64,000 nt of DNA from Streptomyces sp. DH24. Its GTDB lineage: Bacteria > Actinomycetota > Actinomycetes > Streptomycetales > Streptomycetaceae. The notes under the pieces were generated by a model that had not been told where the DNA came from, made no database searches, and saw only the letters and a program-made list of their open reading frames with translations. Shown here one piece after another: positions 49,788-58,360 of the stretch; position 1 is the stretch's first letter; every line of letters begins with the position of its first letter. The DNA lies in the NCBI RefSeq assembly GCF_029813775.1, contig NZ_JARVKW010000015.1, forward strand, positions 1-64,000, in the 5' to 3' direction. Made by a program: the position numbers and the translations under genes.

Positions 49788-50360
49788 ATGACCAACATCG
49801 CCGTGACCACCTGGTCCCTGGAGCAGACCGCCCCCGGCGACCTCCTGCCGGCCGCCGCGCCCGAGGGCGACGTGCGCGTCGTGCGCGCCGAGGTGCCCTC
49901 CCCCGAGTTCAGCCGCTTCCTCTACGCGTCGGTCGGCGGCGACATCCGCTGGATCGACCGGCTGGGGTGGACGTACGGGCGGTGGCAGGAGCACCTGGAC
50001 CGGCCCGGCGTGGAGACGTGGGTGGCCTACGACCGCGGCACGCCCGCCGGGTACGTGGAGCTGGAGGCGCAGGACGACGGCGTCGTGGAGATCGTCTACT
50101 TCGGTCTGATCCCCGCCTTCCGGGGCCGCCGCATCGGCGGGCACCTGCTGTCGTACGGCACCGCGCGCGCCTGGGACCTGGCGGACCGCTGGCCGGGTCT
50201 GGCGCCGACGAAGCGGGTGTGGCTGCACACGTGCAGCAAGGACGGTGAGCACGCGATGGTGAACTACGTGCGCCGCGGCTTCAAGCTGTTCGACACCAAG
50301 GTCGAGGAGGAAGCGGACGGTCCCACTCCCGGTCCTTGGCCGGGCGCCTACCCGGTGTGA
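49788..50360 (+). CDS. GNAT family N-acetyltransferase
   Basis: 190 residues. The acetyl-CoA site is visible in VEIVYFGLIPAFRGRRIGGH (Q/R-x-x-G-x-G/A type) and the substrate part in RWIDRLGWTYGRW, with a C-terminal HTCSKDGEHAMVNYVRRGFK. It transfers acetyl groups to an unknown amine. ATG 49788 lacks a strong ribosome site. A strong hairpin at 50400 ends the unit before the sulfur operon. Confidence 0.87.
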   Translation: MTNIAVTTWSLEQTAPGDLLPAAAPEGDVRVVRAEVPSPEFSRFLYASVGGDIRWIDRLGWTYGRWQEHLDRPGVETWVAYDRGTPAGYVELEAQDDGVVEIVYFGLIPAFRGRRIGGHLLSYGTARAWDLADRWPGLAPTKRVWLHTCSKDGEHAMVNYVRRGFKLFDTKVEEEADGPTPGPWPGAYPV

Positions 50361-50399
50361 CCTGGGCGGACAAGACCGCTCGCACGGCGTGTGACCAAC

Positions 50400-50434
50400 G
50401 ACACCCTTGTCTCTCACTTCGAGACAAGGGTGTC
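50400..50434. terminator. 14-bp perfect inverted repeat before the sulfur operon
   Basis: Arms 50400-50413 and 50421-50434 (GACACCCTTGTCTC and its complement) pair perfectly with a 7-base loop. It is either the terminator of the GNAT gene or part of the control region of the cys leader. Confidence 0.7.
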
Positions 50435-50450
50435 CGCATATTGGACGAAG

Positions 50451-50465
50451 CTGGACTGTGTCCAG
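50451..50465 (+). promoter_or_regulatory. CTGGAC-TGT-GTCCAG palindrome before the leader peptide
   Basis: Perfect 6-base arms with 3-base spacer, about 22 bases before the leader start and just after TTGGAC (50441-50446). It may be the operator of a sulfur regulator at the operon promoter. Inference only. Confidence 0.4.
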
Positions 50466-50487
50466 ATCGCCGTGACACGCTTCCGTC

Positions 50488-50571
50488 ATGTCCGGAACTG
50501 GAATTGCCTTGGTGAGTCGGCGGCACGTCGACCTCGGCCGCATGTCCAGCGCCATCTGTCCGGCGCGCTGA
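50488..50571 (+). CDS. putative leader peptide of the sulfur operon
   Basis: 27 residues ending VSRRHVDLGRMSSAICPAR. This conserved Streptomyces leader-peptide form, with one Cys near the end, precedes sulfite reductase genes in the genus. It is too short for a normal enzyme. Cys availability at that codon could control ribosome movement and transcription of the operon 153 bases downstream, an attenuation model that is known as an idea but is not shown here. It has no strong ribosome site and may be translated from a leaderless or near-leaderless RNA. Confidence 0.75.
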   Translation: MSGTGIALVSRRHVDLGRMSSAICPAR

Positions 50572-50723
50572 CGCACCGCCCCCGGCCCTGAGGCCACGGG
50601 TTCCAGCAGCGCCGACACCCCCTTCTTGACTCCTCCCCGCGCAATGACGCGCACGTATGCCCATGCGCCCGTATGCGCAGGTCAGAGCCGATTCCCACGC
50701 CTGTCCCGAAGGACGTATCAACC

Positions 50724-52421
50724 ATGGCCGCCACCCCGCAGAACCCTGCCGCCGCGACTCCCCGCCGCAAGGTGAGCCGTCACCGCGGTGAGGGTCAGTG
50801 GGCCGCGGGGCACTTCACCCCGCTCAACGGCAACGAGCAGTTCAAGAAGGACGACGACGGTCTCAATGTGCGGACACGCATTGAGACGATCTACTCCAAG
50901 CGCGGCTTCGACTCGATCGACCCCAACGACCTGCGCGGCCGTATGCGCTGGTGGGGGCTCTACACCCAGCGCAAGCCCGGCATCGACGGCGGCAAGACCG
51001 CCGTGCTGGAGCCGGAGGAGCTGGACGACAAGTACTTCATGCTGCGCGTCCGGATCGACGGCGGCCGGCTCACCACCCAGCAGCTCCGCGTGATCGGCGA
51101 GATCTCGCAGGAGTTCGCGCGCGGCACCGCCGACATCACCGACCGGCAGAACGTCCAGTACCACTGGATCCGGATCGAGGACGTGCCGGAGATCTGGAAC
51201 CGCCTGGAGGCCGTCGGCCTGTCCACCACCGAGGCCTGCGGCGACACGCCTCGCGTGATCATCGGCTCCCCGGTGGCCGGCATCGCCGAGGACGAGATCG
51301 TCGACGGCACCCCGGCGATCGAGGAGATCCACCGCCGGGTCATCGGCAACCCGGCCTACTCGAACCTGCCGCGCAAGTTCAAGACGGCGATCTCCGGCTC
51401 GCCGCTGCTGGACGTGGCGCACGAGATCAACGACGTCGCGTTCGTCGGCGTCGTCCACCCCGAGCACGGCCCCGGCTTCGACGTGTGGGTCGGCGGCGGC
51501 CTGTCCACCAACCCCAAGATCGGCGTCCGGCTCGGCGCCTGGGTCCCGCTGGACGAGGTCCCGGACGTCCACGAGGGCGTCGTCGCCATCTTCCGCGACT
51601 ACGGCTACCGGCGGCTGCGCACCCGCGCCCGGCTGAAGTTCCTGGTCGCCGACTGGGGTCCGGAGAAGTTCCGCCAGGTGCTGGAGGACGAGTACCTCAA
51701 GCGCAGGCTGACGGACGGACCGGCGCCCGCGCAGCCCGTGGAGCGCTGGCGCGACCACGTCGGCGTGCACCGCCAGCGGGACGGCCGCTACTACGTCGGC
51801 TTCGCCCCGCGCGTCGGCCGCGTCGACGGCACCACCCTGACGAAGATCGCCGACCTCGCCGAGGCGCACGGCTCGGGTCGGGTGCGGACCACCGTCGAGC
51901 AGAAGATGATCATCCTCGACGTCGAGGAGCCGCAGGTCGAGTCGCTGGTCGAGGCCCTGGAGGCGCTGGACCTCACCGCCCGGCCGTCCCCGTTCCGGCG
52001 CGGCACGATGGCCTGCACCGGCATCGAGTACTGCAAGCTCGCCATCGTCGAGACCAAGGCGCGCGGCGCCTCGCTCATCGACGAACTGGAGCGCCGCATC
52101 CCGGACTTCGACGAGCCGATCACCATCAACCTCAACGGCTGCCCGAACGCCTGCGCCCGTATCCAGGTGGCGGACATCGGTCTCAAGGGCCAGTTGGTCG
52201 TCGACGACCGGGGCGAGCAGGTCGAGGGCTACCAGGTGCACCTGGGCGGCGCGCTCGGCCTCGAAGCCGGCTTCGGCCGCAAGGTGCGCGGTCTGAAGGT
52301 CACCGCCGAGGGCCTGCCGGACTACATCGAGCGTGTCCTCACGCGGTTCCGGGCGGAGCGCGAGGAGGGCGAGCGGTTCGCCGTCTGGGCCGCGCGGGCC
52401 AGTGAGGAGTCGCTGTCATGA
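50724..52421 (+). CDS. ferredoxin-dependent sulfite reductase
   Basis: 565 residues, two-repeat siroheme reductase. The cluster/siroheme ligands are Cys431 and Cys437 (MACTGIEYCKL) and Cys473 and Cys477 (NGCPNACARI). Two ferrodoxin-like domains precede (NVQYHWIRIEDVPEIW). The Tyr-Cys neighbours typical of SirA/NirA (GLYTQRKPG and EACGDTPRV) are kept. It reduces sulfite to sulfide with six electrons from ferredoxin. ATG 50724 has GAAGGA ten bases before it; the in-frame upstream codon at 50673 lacks support. First enzyme gene of the operon; often labelled cysI or sirA. Confidence 0.93.
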   Translation: MAATPQNPAAATPRRKVSRHRGEGQWAAGHFTPLNGNEQFKKDDDGLNVRTRIETIYSKRGFDSIDPNDLRGRMRWWGLYTQRKPGIDGGKTAVLEPEELDDKYFMLRVRIDGGRLTTQQLRVIGEISQEFARGTADITDRQNVQYHWIRIEDVPEIWNRLEAVGLSTTEACGDTPRVIIGSPVAGIAEDEIVDGTPAIEEIHRRVIGNPAYSNLPRKFKTAISGSPLLDVAHEINDVAFVGVVHPEHGPGFDVWVGGGLSTNPKIGVRLGAWVPLDEVPDVHEGVVAIFRDYGYRRLRTRARLKFLVADWGPEKFRQVLEDEYLKRRLTDGPAPAQPVERWRDHVGVHRQRDGRYYVGFAPRVGRVDGTTLTKIADLAEAHGSGRVRTTVEQKMIILDVEEPQVESLVEALEALDLTARPSPFRRGTMACTGIEYCKLAIVETKARGASLIDELERRIPDFDEPITINLNGCPNACARIQVADIGLKGQLVVDDRGEQVEGYQVHLGGALGLEAGFGRKVRGLKVTAEGLPDYIERVLTRFRAEREEGERFAVWAARASEESLS

Positions 52422-52600
52422 GCGAGCGTGCGGCGCCCTTCTACTGCCCCTACTGCGGCGACGAGGACCTGCGTCCGGGCGAGCAGGGCCACGGCGCCTG
52501 GGAATGCGCGGCGTGCAATCGAGCCTTCCAGTTGAAGTTCCTCGGGCTGCTGGCCCGGGGACTTCAGCGACCCGACTCGGGAGGGGCACAGCGGATATGA
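52418..52600 (+). CDS. 60-residue zinc-ribbon protein in sulfur operon
   Basis: Two Cys pairs, CPYCGDEDLRPGE and CAACNRAF, give a zinc ribbon or metal knuckle. It starts inside the stop of the sulfite reductase gene (ATGA overlap) and its stop overlaps cysH by the same four-base arrangement, so it is tightly coupled. This small gene is kept in this position in related Streptomyces by recall. Possible roles are a metal or sulfide carrier or an adaptor for the reductase. No function is established. Confidence 0.75.
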   Translation: MSERAAPFYCPYCGDEDLRPGEQGHGAWECAACNRAFQLKFLGLLARGLQRPDSGGAQRI

Positions 52601-53307
52601 CGGCGATTCAGGAAGAACGCACGACCGAGGACCTCAAGGCGCTGGCCGAGCAGGCGGGCCGGGACCTGGAGGACGCCTCCGCCCTGGAGATCCTCCGGTG
52701 GGCGGCCGAGACGTTCGGCAAGCGGTTCTGCGTGACCTCGTCGATGGAGGACGCGGTGGTCGCCCACCTCGCCTCCCGCGCGATGCCCGGCGTCGACGTG
52801 GTGTTCCTCGACACCGGCTACCACTTCGAGGAGACCATCGGCACCCGGGACGCGGTGGACGCCGTGATGGACGTCAACGTCATCACCCTGACCCCGCGCC
52901 AGACGGTCGCCGAGCAGGACGCGCAGTACGGCCCGAAGCTGCACGACCGCGACCCCGACCTGTGCTGCAAGCTGCGCAAGGTGCGGCCCCTTGAGGAGGG
53001 CCTGAAGGGCTACCTCGCCTGGGCGACCGGACTGCGCCGCGACGAGTCCGAGACCCGGGCGAACACCCCGGTCGTCGGCTGGGACGACAAGCGGCAGAAG
53101 GTCAAGATCTCCCCCATCGCCCGCTGGACGCAGGACGACGTGGACGCCTACGTCGCCGAGCACGGCGTGCTCACCAACCCGCTGCTGACGGACGGCTACG
53201 CCTCCGTCGGCTGCGCCCCCTGCACCCGCCGGGTGCTGGAGGGCGAGGACGCGCGCGCCGGCCGCTGGGCGGGCCGCGCCAAGACCGAGTGCGGGCTGCA
53301 CGGATGA
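52597..53307 (+). CDS. cysH: adenylyl-sulfate (APS/PAPS) reductase
   Basis: 236 residues, PP-loop family. The cluster cysteines DLCCKLRKV and GCAPCTRRV mark the 4Fe-4S type that uses APS. SSMEDAVVAHLA and VFLDTGYHFEET bind the nucleotide; the C-terminal thioredoxin-reactive ECGLHG holds the nucleophile Cys. It reduces APS to sulfite. The ATG overlaps the previous stop, and the TGA overlaps the possible longer cysC start, so the chain is coupled. Confidence 0.92.
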   Translation: MTAIQEERTTEDLKALAEQAGRDLEDASALEILRWAAETFGKRFCVTSSMEDAVVAHLASRAMPGVDVVFLDTGYHFEETIGTRDAVDAVMDVNVITLTPRQTVAEQDAQYGPKLHDRDPDLCCKLRKVRPLEEGLKGYLAWATGLRRDESETRANTPVVGWDDKRQKVKISPIARWTQDDVDAYVAEHGVLTNPLLTDGYASVGCAPCTRRVLEGEDARAGRWAGRAKTECGLHG

Positions 53308-53393
53308 CGACCACCGAGCCCGCTCACACGGCATCCGCAGCCGCGGCTGTGACCTCTGTCAACCATGCGAACACTGCGACCCAGGAGACATAC

Positions 53394-53930
53394 GTGACGA
53401 CCGGAGCCACCGTCTGGCTCACGGGTCTGCCGAGCGCCGGCAAGACCACCATCGCGTACGAGCTGGCCGGCCGGCTGCGCGAGGAGGGCCACCGCGTCGA
53501 GGTGCTCGACGGCGACGAGATCCGCGAGTTCATCTCGGCGGGCCTCGGCTTCAGCCGCGAGGACCGGCACACCAACGTGCAGCGCATCGGCTTCGTCGCC
53601 GAACTGCTCGCCCGCAACGGCGTCACGGTGCTGGTCCCGGTGATCGCGCCCTACGCCGACAGCCGCGAGGCGGTCCGCAAGCGCCACCAGGCGAACGGCA
53701 CCGGCTACCTGGAGGTGCACGTGGCCACGCCGGTCGAGGTGTGCAGCGAGCGCGACGTGAAGGGCCTGTACGCCAAGCAGGCCGCGGGCGAGCTGACGGG
53801 GCTCACCGGCGTCGACGACCCGTACGAGGAGCCCGAGTCGCCCGATCTGCGCATCGAGTCGCAGAACCAGACCGTCCAGGAGTCCGCCGCGGCGGTGTAC
53901 GCCCTGCTCAGCGAAAGGGGACTGGCATGA
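53394..53930 (+). CDS. cysC: adenylyl-sulfate kinase
   Basis: 178 residues from GTG 53394. P-loop GLPSAGKTT, VLDGDEIREF, DRHTNVQRIG and the Q-rich C-terminal part mark the APS kinase that makes PAPS. The GTG has AGGAG at six bases. An ATG at 53304 overlaps the cysH stop (ATGA) and would add 30 non-conserved residues; it is a possible coupled start. With a cluster-type APS reductase present, PAPS may serve sulfation rather than reduction. Confidence 0.9.
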   Translation: MTTGATVWLTGLPSAGKTTIAYELAGRLREEGHRVEVLDGDEIREFISAGLGFSREDRHTNVQRIGFVAELLARNGVTVLVPVIAPYADSREAVRKRHQANGTGYLEVHVATPVEVCSERDVKGLYAKQAAGELTGLTGVDDPYEEPESPDLRIESQNQTVQESAAAVYALLSERGLA

Positions 53931-54871
53931 CGACGACCGTCGCAACGGTCAAGGAGGGCGAGGGCACCGACAGCCCGTATGCCCTGTCGCACCTGGACGC
54001 GCTGGAGTCCGAGGCGGTGCACATCTTCCGCGAGGTCGCGGGCGAGTTCGAGAAGCCGGTGATCCTGTTCTCCGGCGGCAAGGACTCCATCGTCATGCTG
54101 CACCTGGCGCTGAAGGCGTTCACGCCGGCGCCGGTGCCGTTCGCGCTGCTGCACGTCGACACCGGGCACAACTTCCCCGAGGTCATCGACTACCGCGACC
54201 GAACCGTGGCCCGGCACGGGCTGCGGCTGCACGTCGCCTCGGTGCAGGACTACATCGACCGCGGCGTCCTCAAGGAGCGCCCGGACGGCACCCGCAACCC
54301 GCTGCAGACGCTGCCGCTGACGGAGAAGATCCAGGCCGAGCGGTTCGACGCGGTGTTCGGCGGCGGACGCCGCGACGAGGAGAAGGCCCGCGCCAAGGAG
54401 CGGGTGTTCTCGCTGCGCGACGAGTTCTCCCAGTGGAACCCGCGCCGCCAGCGCCCCGAACTGTGGAACCTGTACAACGGCCGCCACGCGCCCGGCGAGC
54501 ACGTCCGCGTCTTCCCGCTGTCCAACTGGACCGAGCTGGACGTGTGGCAGTACATCGCCCGCGAGAACATCGAACTGCCCGAGATCTACTACGCGCACGA
54601 GCGCGAGGTCTTCCGGCGGGACGGCATGTGGCTGACGGCCGGCGAGTGGGGCGGCCCGAAGGACACCGAGACGGTGGAGAAGCGGCAGGTCCGCTACCGC
54701 ACCGTCGGCGACATGTCCTGCACCGGCGCCGTCGACTCCGACGCCGACACCATCGAGAAGGTGATCACGGAAATCGCCGCCTCCCGGCTCACCGAACGCG
54801 GCGCCACCCGCGCCGACGACAAGCTCTCCGAGGCCGCGATGGAAGACCGCAAGCGCGAGGGGTACTTCTAA
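53927..54871 (+). CDS. cysD: sulfate adenylyltransferase subunit 2
   Basis: 314 residues, N-type ATP pyrophosphatase. The PP-loop FSGGKDSIVML, HVDTGHNFPEV, the GGGRRDEEKARAKERV loop and the C-terminal GGPKDTETVEKRQVRYRTVG are those of CysD. With CysN it makes APS from ATP and sulfate. The ATG overlaps the cysC stop by four bases; CysN starts two bases after the stop. Confidence 0.95.
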   Translation: MTTTVATVKEGEGTDSPYALSHLDALESEAVHIFREVAGEFEKPVILFSGGKDSIVMLHLALKAFTPAPVPFALLHVDTGHNFPEVIDYRDRTVARHGLRLHVASVQDYIDRGVLKERPDGTRNPLQTLPLTEKIQAERFDAVFGGGRRDEEKARAKERVFSLRDEFSQWNPRRQRPELWNLYNGRHAPGEHVRVFPLSNWTELDVWQYIARENIELPEIYYAHEREVFRRDGMWLTAGEWGGPKDTETVEKRQVRYRTVGDMSCTGAVDSDADTIEKVITEIAASRLTERGATRADDKLSEAAMEDRKREGYF

Positions 54872-54873
54872 CC

Positions 54874-56208
54874 ATGAGCACGACCACGACCGAGGAGCTC
54901 TCGGCCACCACCCTGCTGCGGTTCGCCACCGCCGGCTCCGTCGACGACGGCAAGTCCACCCTGGTGGGCCGGCTGCTGCACGACTCCAAGTCGGTCCTGG
55001 TGGACCAGCTGGAGGCCGTCGAGCGCGCCTCGGCCGGCCGCGGCCAGGACACCCCCGACCTCGCGCTGCTCACCGACGGCCTGCGCGCCGAACGCGAGCA
55101 GGGCATCACCATCGACGTCGCCTACCGCTACTTCGCGACGCCGCGCCGCCGGTTCATCCTCGCCGACACCCCGGGCCACGTGCAGTACACCCGGAACATG
55201 GTCACCGGCGCCTCCACCGCCGAGCTGACGGTGATCCTGGTCGACGCCCGCAACGGCGTCGTGGAGCAGACCCGCCGGCACGCGGCCATCGCCGCGCTGC
55301 TGCGCGTCCCGCACGTCGTCCTCGCCGTCAACAAGATGGACCTGGCCGGCTACCGGGAGCCGGTGTTCGCGGCGATCGCCGAGGAGTTCACCGCGTACGC
55401 CACCGAGCTGGGCATCCCGGACGTCACCGCGATCCCCATCTCGGCGCTGGTCGGCGACAACGTCGTGGACCCGTCGTCGCACATGGACTGGTACGCGGGC
55501 CCGACCGTGCTGGAGCACCTGGAGACGGTCCCGGCCGCGCACGACCTGACGCACTGCCACGCCCGGATGCCGGTGCAGTACGTGATCCGGCCGCAGACCG
55601 CCGAGCACCCCGACTACCGCGGCTACGCGGGCCAGATCGCCGCCGGCACCTTCCGGGTCGGCGAGTCCGTGACGGTCCTGCCGTCCGGCCGGGCCACCCG
55701 GGTCGCCGGCATCGACCTGCTGGGCGAGTCCGTCGACGTGGCGTGGACGCCGCAGTCGGTGACCCTCCTGCTGGAGGACGACATCGACGTCTCGCGCGGC
55801 GACCTCATCGTGCCCAGCAAGGACGCGCCGCCGACCACGCAGGACATCGAGGCGACCGTCTGCCACGTCGCCGACGCCCCGCTCACCGTCGGCCACCGCG
55901 TACTGCTCAAGCACGGCACCCGCACGGTCAAGGCGATCGTCAAGGACATCCCGTCCCGGCTCACCCTGGACGACCTGTCCCTGCACCCGCACCCGGGACA
56001 GCTCGCCGCCAACGACATCGGCCGCGTGAAGGTCCGCACCGCCGAGCCGCTGCCCGTCGACTCCTACGCCGACTCGCGGCGCACCGGCTCGTTCATCCTG
56101 ATCGACCCGAACGACGGCACCACCCTCACCGCCGGCATGGTCGGCGAGTCGTTCGCCTCGCCGGAGCCCGTCAAGGACGAGGCCGGCGACGACGGGTGGG
56201 ACTTCTGA
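54874..56208 (+). CDS. cysN: sulfate adenylyltransferase subunit 1, GTPase
   Basis: 444 residues, elongation-factor-like. G1 GSVDDGKSTLVGRLL, G2 EQGITIDVAYRYF, G3 DTPGHVQYTRN and G4 NKMDLAG are intact, followed by two beta barrels. GTP hydrolysis drives APS formation by CysD. No CysC domain is fused; kinase is separate. The gene lies two bases after cysD. Confidence 0.95.
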   Translation: MSTTTTEELSATTLLRFATAGSVDDGKSTLVGRLLHDSKSVLVDQLEAVERASAGRGQDTPDLALLTDGLRAEREQGITIDVAYRYFATPRRRFILADTPGHVQYTRNMVTGASTAELTVILVDARNGVVEQTRRHAAIAALLRVPHVVLAVNKMDLAGYREPVFAAIAEEFTAYATELGIPDVTAIPISALVGDNVVDPSSHMDWYAGPTVLEHLETVPAAHDLTHCHARMPVQYVIRPQTAEHPDYRGYAGQIAAGTFRVGESVTVLPSGRATRVAGIDLLGESVDVAWTPQSVTLLLEDDIDVSRGDLIVPSKDAPPTTQDIEATVCHVADAPLTVGHRVLLKHGTRTVKAIVKDIPSRLTLDDLSLHPHPGQLAANDIGRVKVRTAEPLPVDSYADSRRTGSFILIDPNDGTTLTAGMVGESFASPEPVKDEAGDDGWDF

Positions 56209-56210
56209 GC

Positions 56211-56315
56211 ATGAACTCCTCCGACTTCTACTCGATGTTCGCGAAGGAGGGCGGCCGCGTCGGCAGCGGTGCTCTCGGCAGCGGGCAGGGCGGAGTGGCC
56301 CGATGTGCGCGTTGA
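56211..56315 (+). other. 34-codon ORF after cysN, uncertain
   Basis: An ATG two bases after the cysN stop opens a 34-residue frame beginning MNSSDFYSMFAKEGG. It has no own ribosome site. An 8-base-arm hairpin GTGCGCGT/ACGCGCAC (56305-56326) overlaps its end. It may be noncoding spacer or a small coupled peptide. Confidence 0.3.
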
Positions 56316-56326
56316 CGTACGCGCAC
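56305..56326 (+). terminator. hairpin between cysN and ABC lipoprotein gene
   Basis: GTGCGCGT pairs with ACGCGCAC around TGACGT. It could attenuate transcription into the transporter genes or mark an internal processing site. Confidence 0.4.
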
Positions 56327-56431
56327 CGCTCGCGCGCCCTCACCCCCCACCGCCGTAGACACCGACCTGCCGACCTCCCGGCCACGACCTGAGAGACCGT
56401 GACCGCCGGGCCAACGAGAGGAACACCTCCC

Positions 56432-57535
56432 GTGCCTGCCAGCCAAGCCGTCCGCCGTACCCTCGCGGTGATCGCCGCACTGCCCCTGCTCACGCTCGCC
56501 GCCTGCGGGTACGGCTCCCAGGCCAAGGACGACGACTCCGTGAAGGTCGCCGCCGGGGCCAAGAAGATCGACGGTCTCGACTCCGTGCGGATCGGGTACT
56601 TCGGGAACCTGACCCACGGCACCGCGCTCGTCGGACGCCAGAAGGGCTTCTTCCAGAAGGCGCTGGGCGCCACCGAGGCGAAGTACGCCACGTTCAACGC
56701 CGGCCCCTCCGAGATCGAGGCGCTCAACTCGGGCTCCATCGACATCGGCTGGATCGGCCCCTCCCCGGCGATCAACGGCTACACCAAGTCCGGCGGCAAG
56801 AACCTGCGGATCGTCGGCGGTTCCGCGTCCGGCGGGGTGAAGCTCGTGGTGAACCCCGAGAAGATCAAGTCGCTGAAGGACGTCAAGGGCAAGCGGATCG
56901 CGACGCCGCAGCTCGGCAACACGCAGGACGTGGCGTTCCTCAACTGGGTCGCCGAGCAGGGCTGGAAGGTCGACGCGCAGAGCGGCAAGGGCGACGTCAC
57001 GGTCGTCCGCAGCGACAACAAGGTCACCCCGGACGCCTACAAGGCCGGTTCGGTCGACGGCGCGTGGGTGCCGGAGCCGACCGCGTCGAAGCTGGTCGCC
57101 GAGGGCGGAAAGGTCCTCCTCGACGAGGCGACGCTGTGGCCCGGGAAGAAGTTCGTGATCACGAACATCATCGTGTCGCAGAAGTTCCTCAAGGAGCACC
57201 CGAAGGCGGTCGAGGCCGTGCTGAAGGCCTCCGTCGAGACCAACCAGTGGATCAACGCCAACCCGGACGAGGCGAAGACGGCCGCGAACAAGCAGCTGGA
57301 GATCGACTCGGGCAAGGCGCTGCCGGCCGAGGTCCTGGACCCGGCGTGGCAGTCGATCGCGTTCACCGACGACCCGCTGGCCGCCACCCTCGGCGCCGAG
57401 GCGGACCACGCCGTCAAGGCGGGCCTGCTGGAGAAGCCCGATCTGACGGGCATCTACGACCTCACCCTCCTCAACAAGATCCTCGCGGCCGAGGGCAGGG
57501 GCAAGGTCGACGACGCCGGTCTCGGCGCGAAGTAA
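56432..57535 (+). CDS. ABC sulfonate/sulfur-type substrate-binding lipoprotein
   Basis: 367 residues. The lipobox TLAACGYGS marks a lipid-anchored extracytoplasmic protein after a short signal (RRTLAVIAALPLLTLAAC). The mature part matches the SsuA/TauA group (IGYFGNLTHGTALVGRQKGF; NSGSIDIGWIGPSPAINGY). It would bind an alkane sulfonate or related sulfur compound. GTG 56432 has AGAGGA upstream. First of three transporter genes. Confidence 0.9.
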   Translation: MPASQAVRRTLAVIAALPLLTLAACGYGSQAKDDDSVKVAAGAKKIDGLDSVRIGYFGNLTHGTALVGRQKGFFQKALGATEAKYATFNAGPSEIEALNSGSIDIGWIGPSPAINGYTKSGGKNLRIVGGSASGGVKLVVNPEKIKSLKDVKGKRIATPQLGNTQDVAFLNWVAEQGWKVDAQSGKGDVTVVRSDNKVTPDAYKAGSVDGAWVPEPTASKLVAEGGKVLLDEATLWPGKKFVITNIIVSQKFLKEHPKAVEAVLKASVETNQWINANPDEAKTAANKQLEIDSGKALPAEVLDPAWQSIAFTDDPLAATLGAEADHAVKAGLLEKPDLTGIYDLTLLNKILAAEGRGKVDDAGLGAK

Positions 57536-57571
57536 GCCCGGATCCCGAAGAGTTCCCAGGAGGTGACGACC

Positions 57572-58360
57572 ATGGCCACGACCCTCGCCAAGGCCGCCGA
57601 CGGCACGGAGGCGGGCACGCACGCCGCCCGGATCGAGCACGTCTCGAAGTCGTTCGCGGGCCCCGCCGGGCCCCAGCTCGTGCTGGACGACATCACCCTC
57701 GATGTCGCGCCCGGCGAGTTCGTCACCCTCCTGGGTGCCTCGGGCTGCGGCAAGTCCACGCTGCTGAACCTGGTGGCGGGCCTGGACCGGCCGAGCGCCG
57801 GCTCGATCACGACGGACGGCCGGCCGGCGCTGATGTTCCAGGAGCACGCCCTGTTCCCGTGGCTGACCGCGGGCAAGAACATCGAACTCGCCCTGAGGCT
57901 CAGGGGTGTTCCGAAGAACGAGCGGCGCGGCCGTGCCGAGGAGCTGCTCGAACTCGTCCGGCTCCAGGGCGCGTACGGCAAGCGGGTGCACGAGCTGTCC
58001 GGCGGTATGCGCCAGCGCGTCGCGATGGCCCGCGCCCTCGCCCAGGAGAGCAAGCTCCTGCTGATGGACGAGCCGTTCGCGGCGCTCGACGCGATCACCC
58101 GGGACGTGCTGCACGACGAGCTGACCCGGATCTGGCGCGAGACGCAGTTGTCCGTCCTGTTCGTGACGCACAACGTGCGCGAGGCCGTCCGTCTCGCGCA
58201 GCGGGTGGTGCTGCTGTCGTCCCGTCCGGGACGGATCGCGCGCGAGTGGACGGTCGGCATCCCGCAGCCGCGCCGCATCGAGGACACCGCCGTCGCGGAG
58301 CTGTCCGTCGAGATCACCGAAGAACTGCGGGGGGAGATCCGCCGTCATGGCCAGCACTGA
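57572..58360 (+). CDS. ABC sulfonate-type ATP-binding protein
   Basis: 262 residues. Walker A GASGCGKST, Q-loop FQEHALFPW, signature LSGGMRQRVAMARAL, Walker B LLLMDEPFAALD and H-loop FVTHNVREAV are complete. It powers the importer with the neighbouring permease. ATG 57572 has GGAGG at nine bases; the GTG at 57563 sits inside that site and is rejected. The 3' end overlaps the permease by 14 bases. Confidence 0.93.
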   Translation: MATTLAKAADGTEAGTHAARIEHVSKSFAGPAGPQLVLDDITLDVAPGEFVTLLGASGCGKSTLLNLVAGLDRPSAGSITTDGRPALMFQEHALFPWLTAGKNIELALRLRGVPKNERRGRAEELLELVRLQGAYGKRVHELSGGMRQRVAMARALAQESKLLLMDEPFAALDAITRDVLHDELTRIWRETQLSVLFVTHNVREAVRLAQRVVLLSSRPGRIAREWTVGIPQPRRIEDTAVAELSVEITEELRGEIRRHGQH

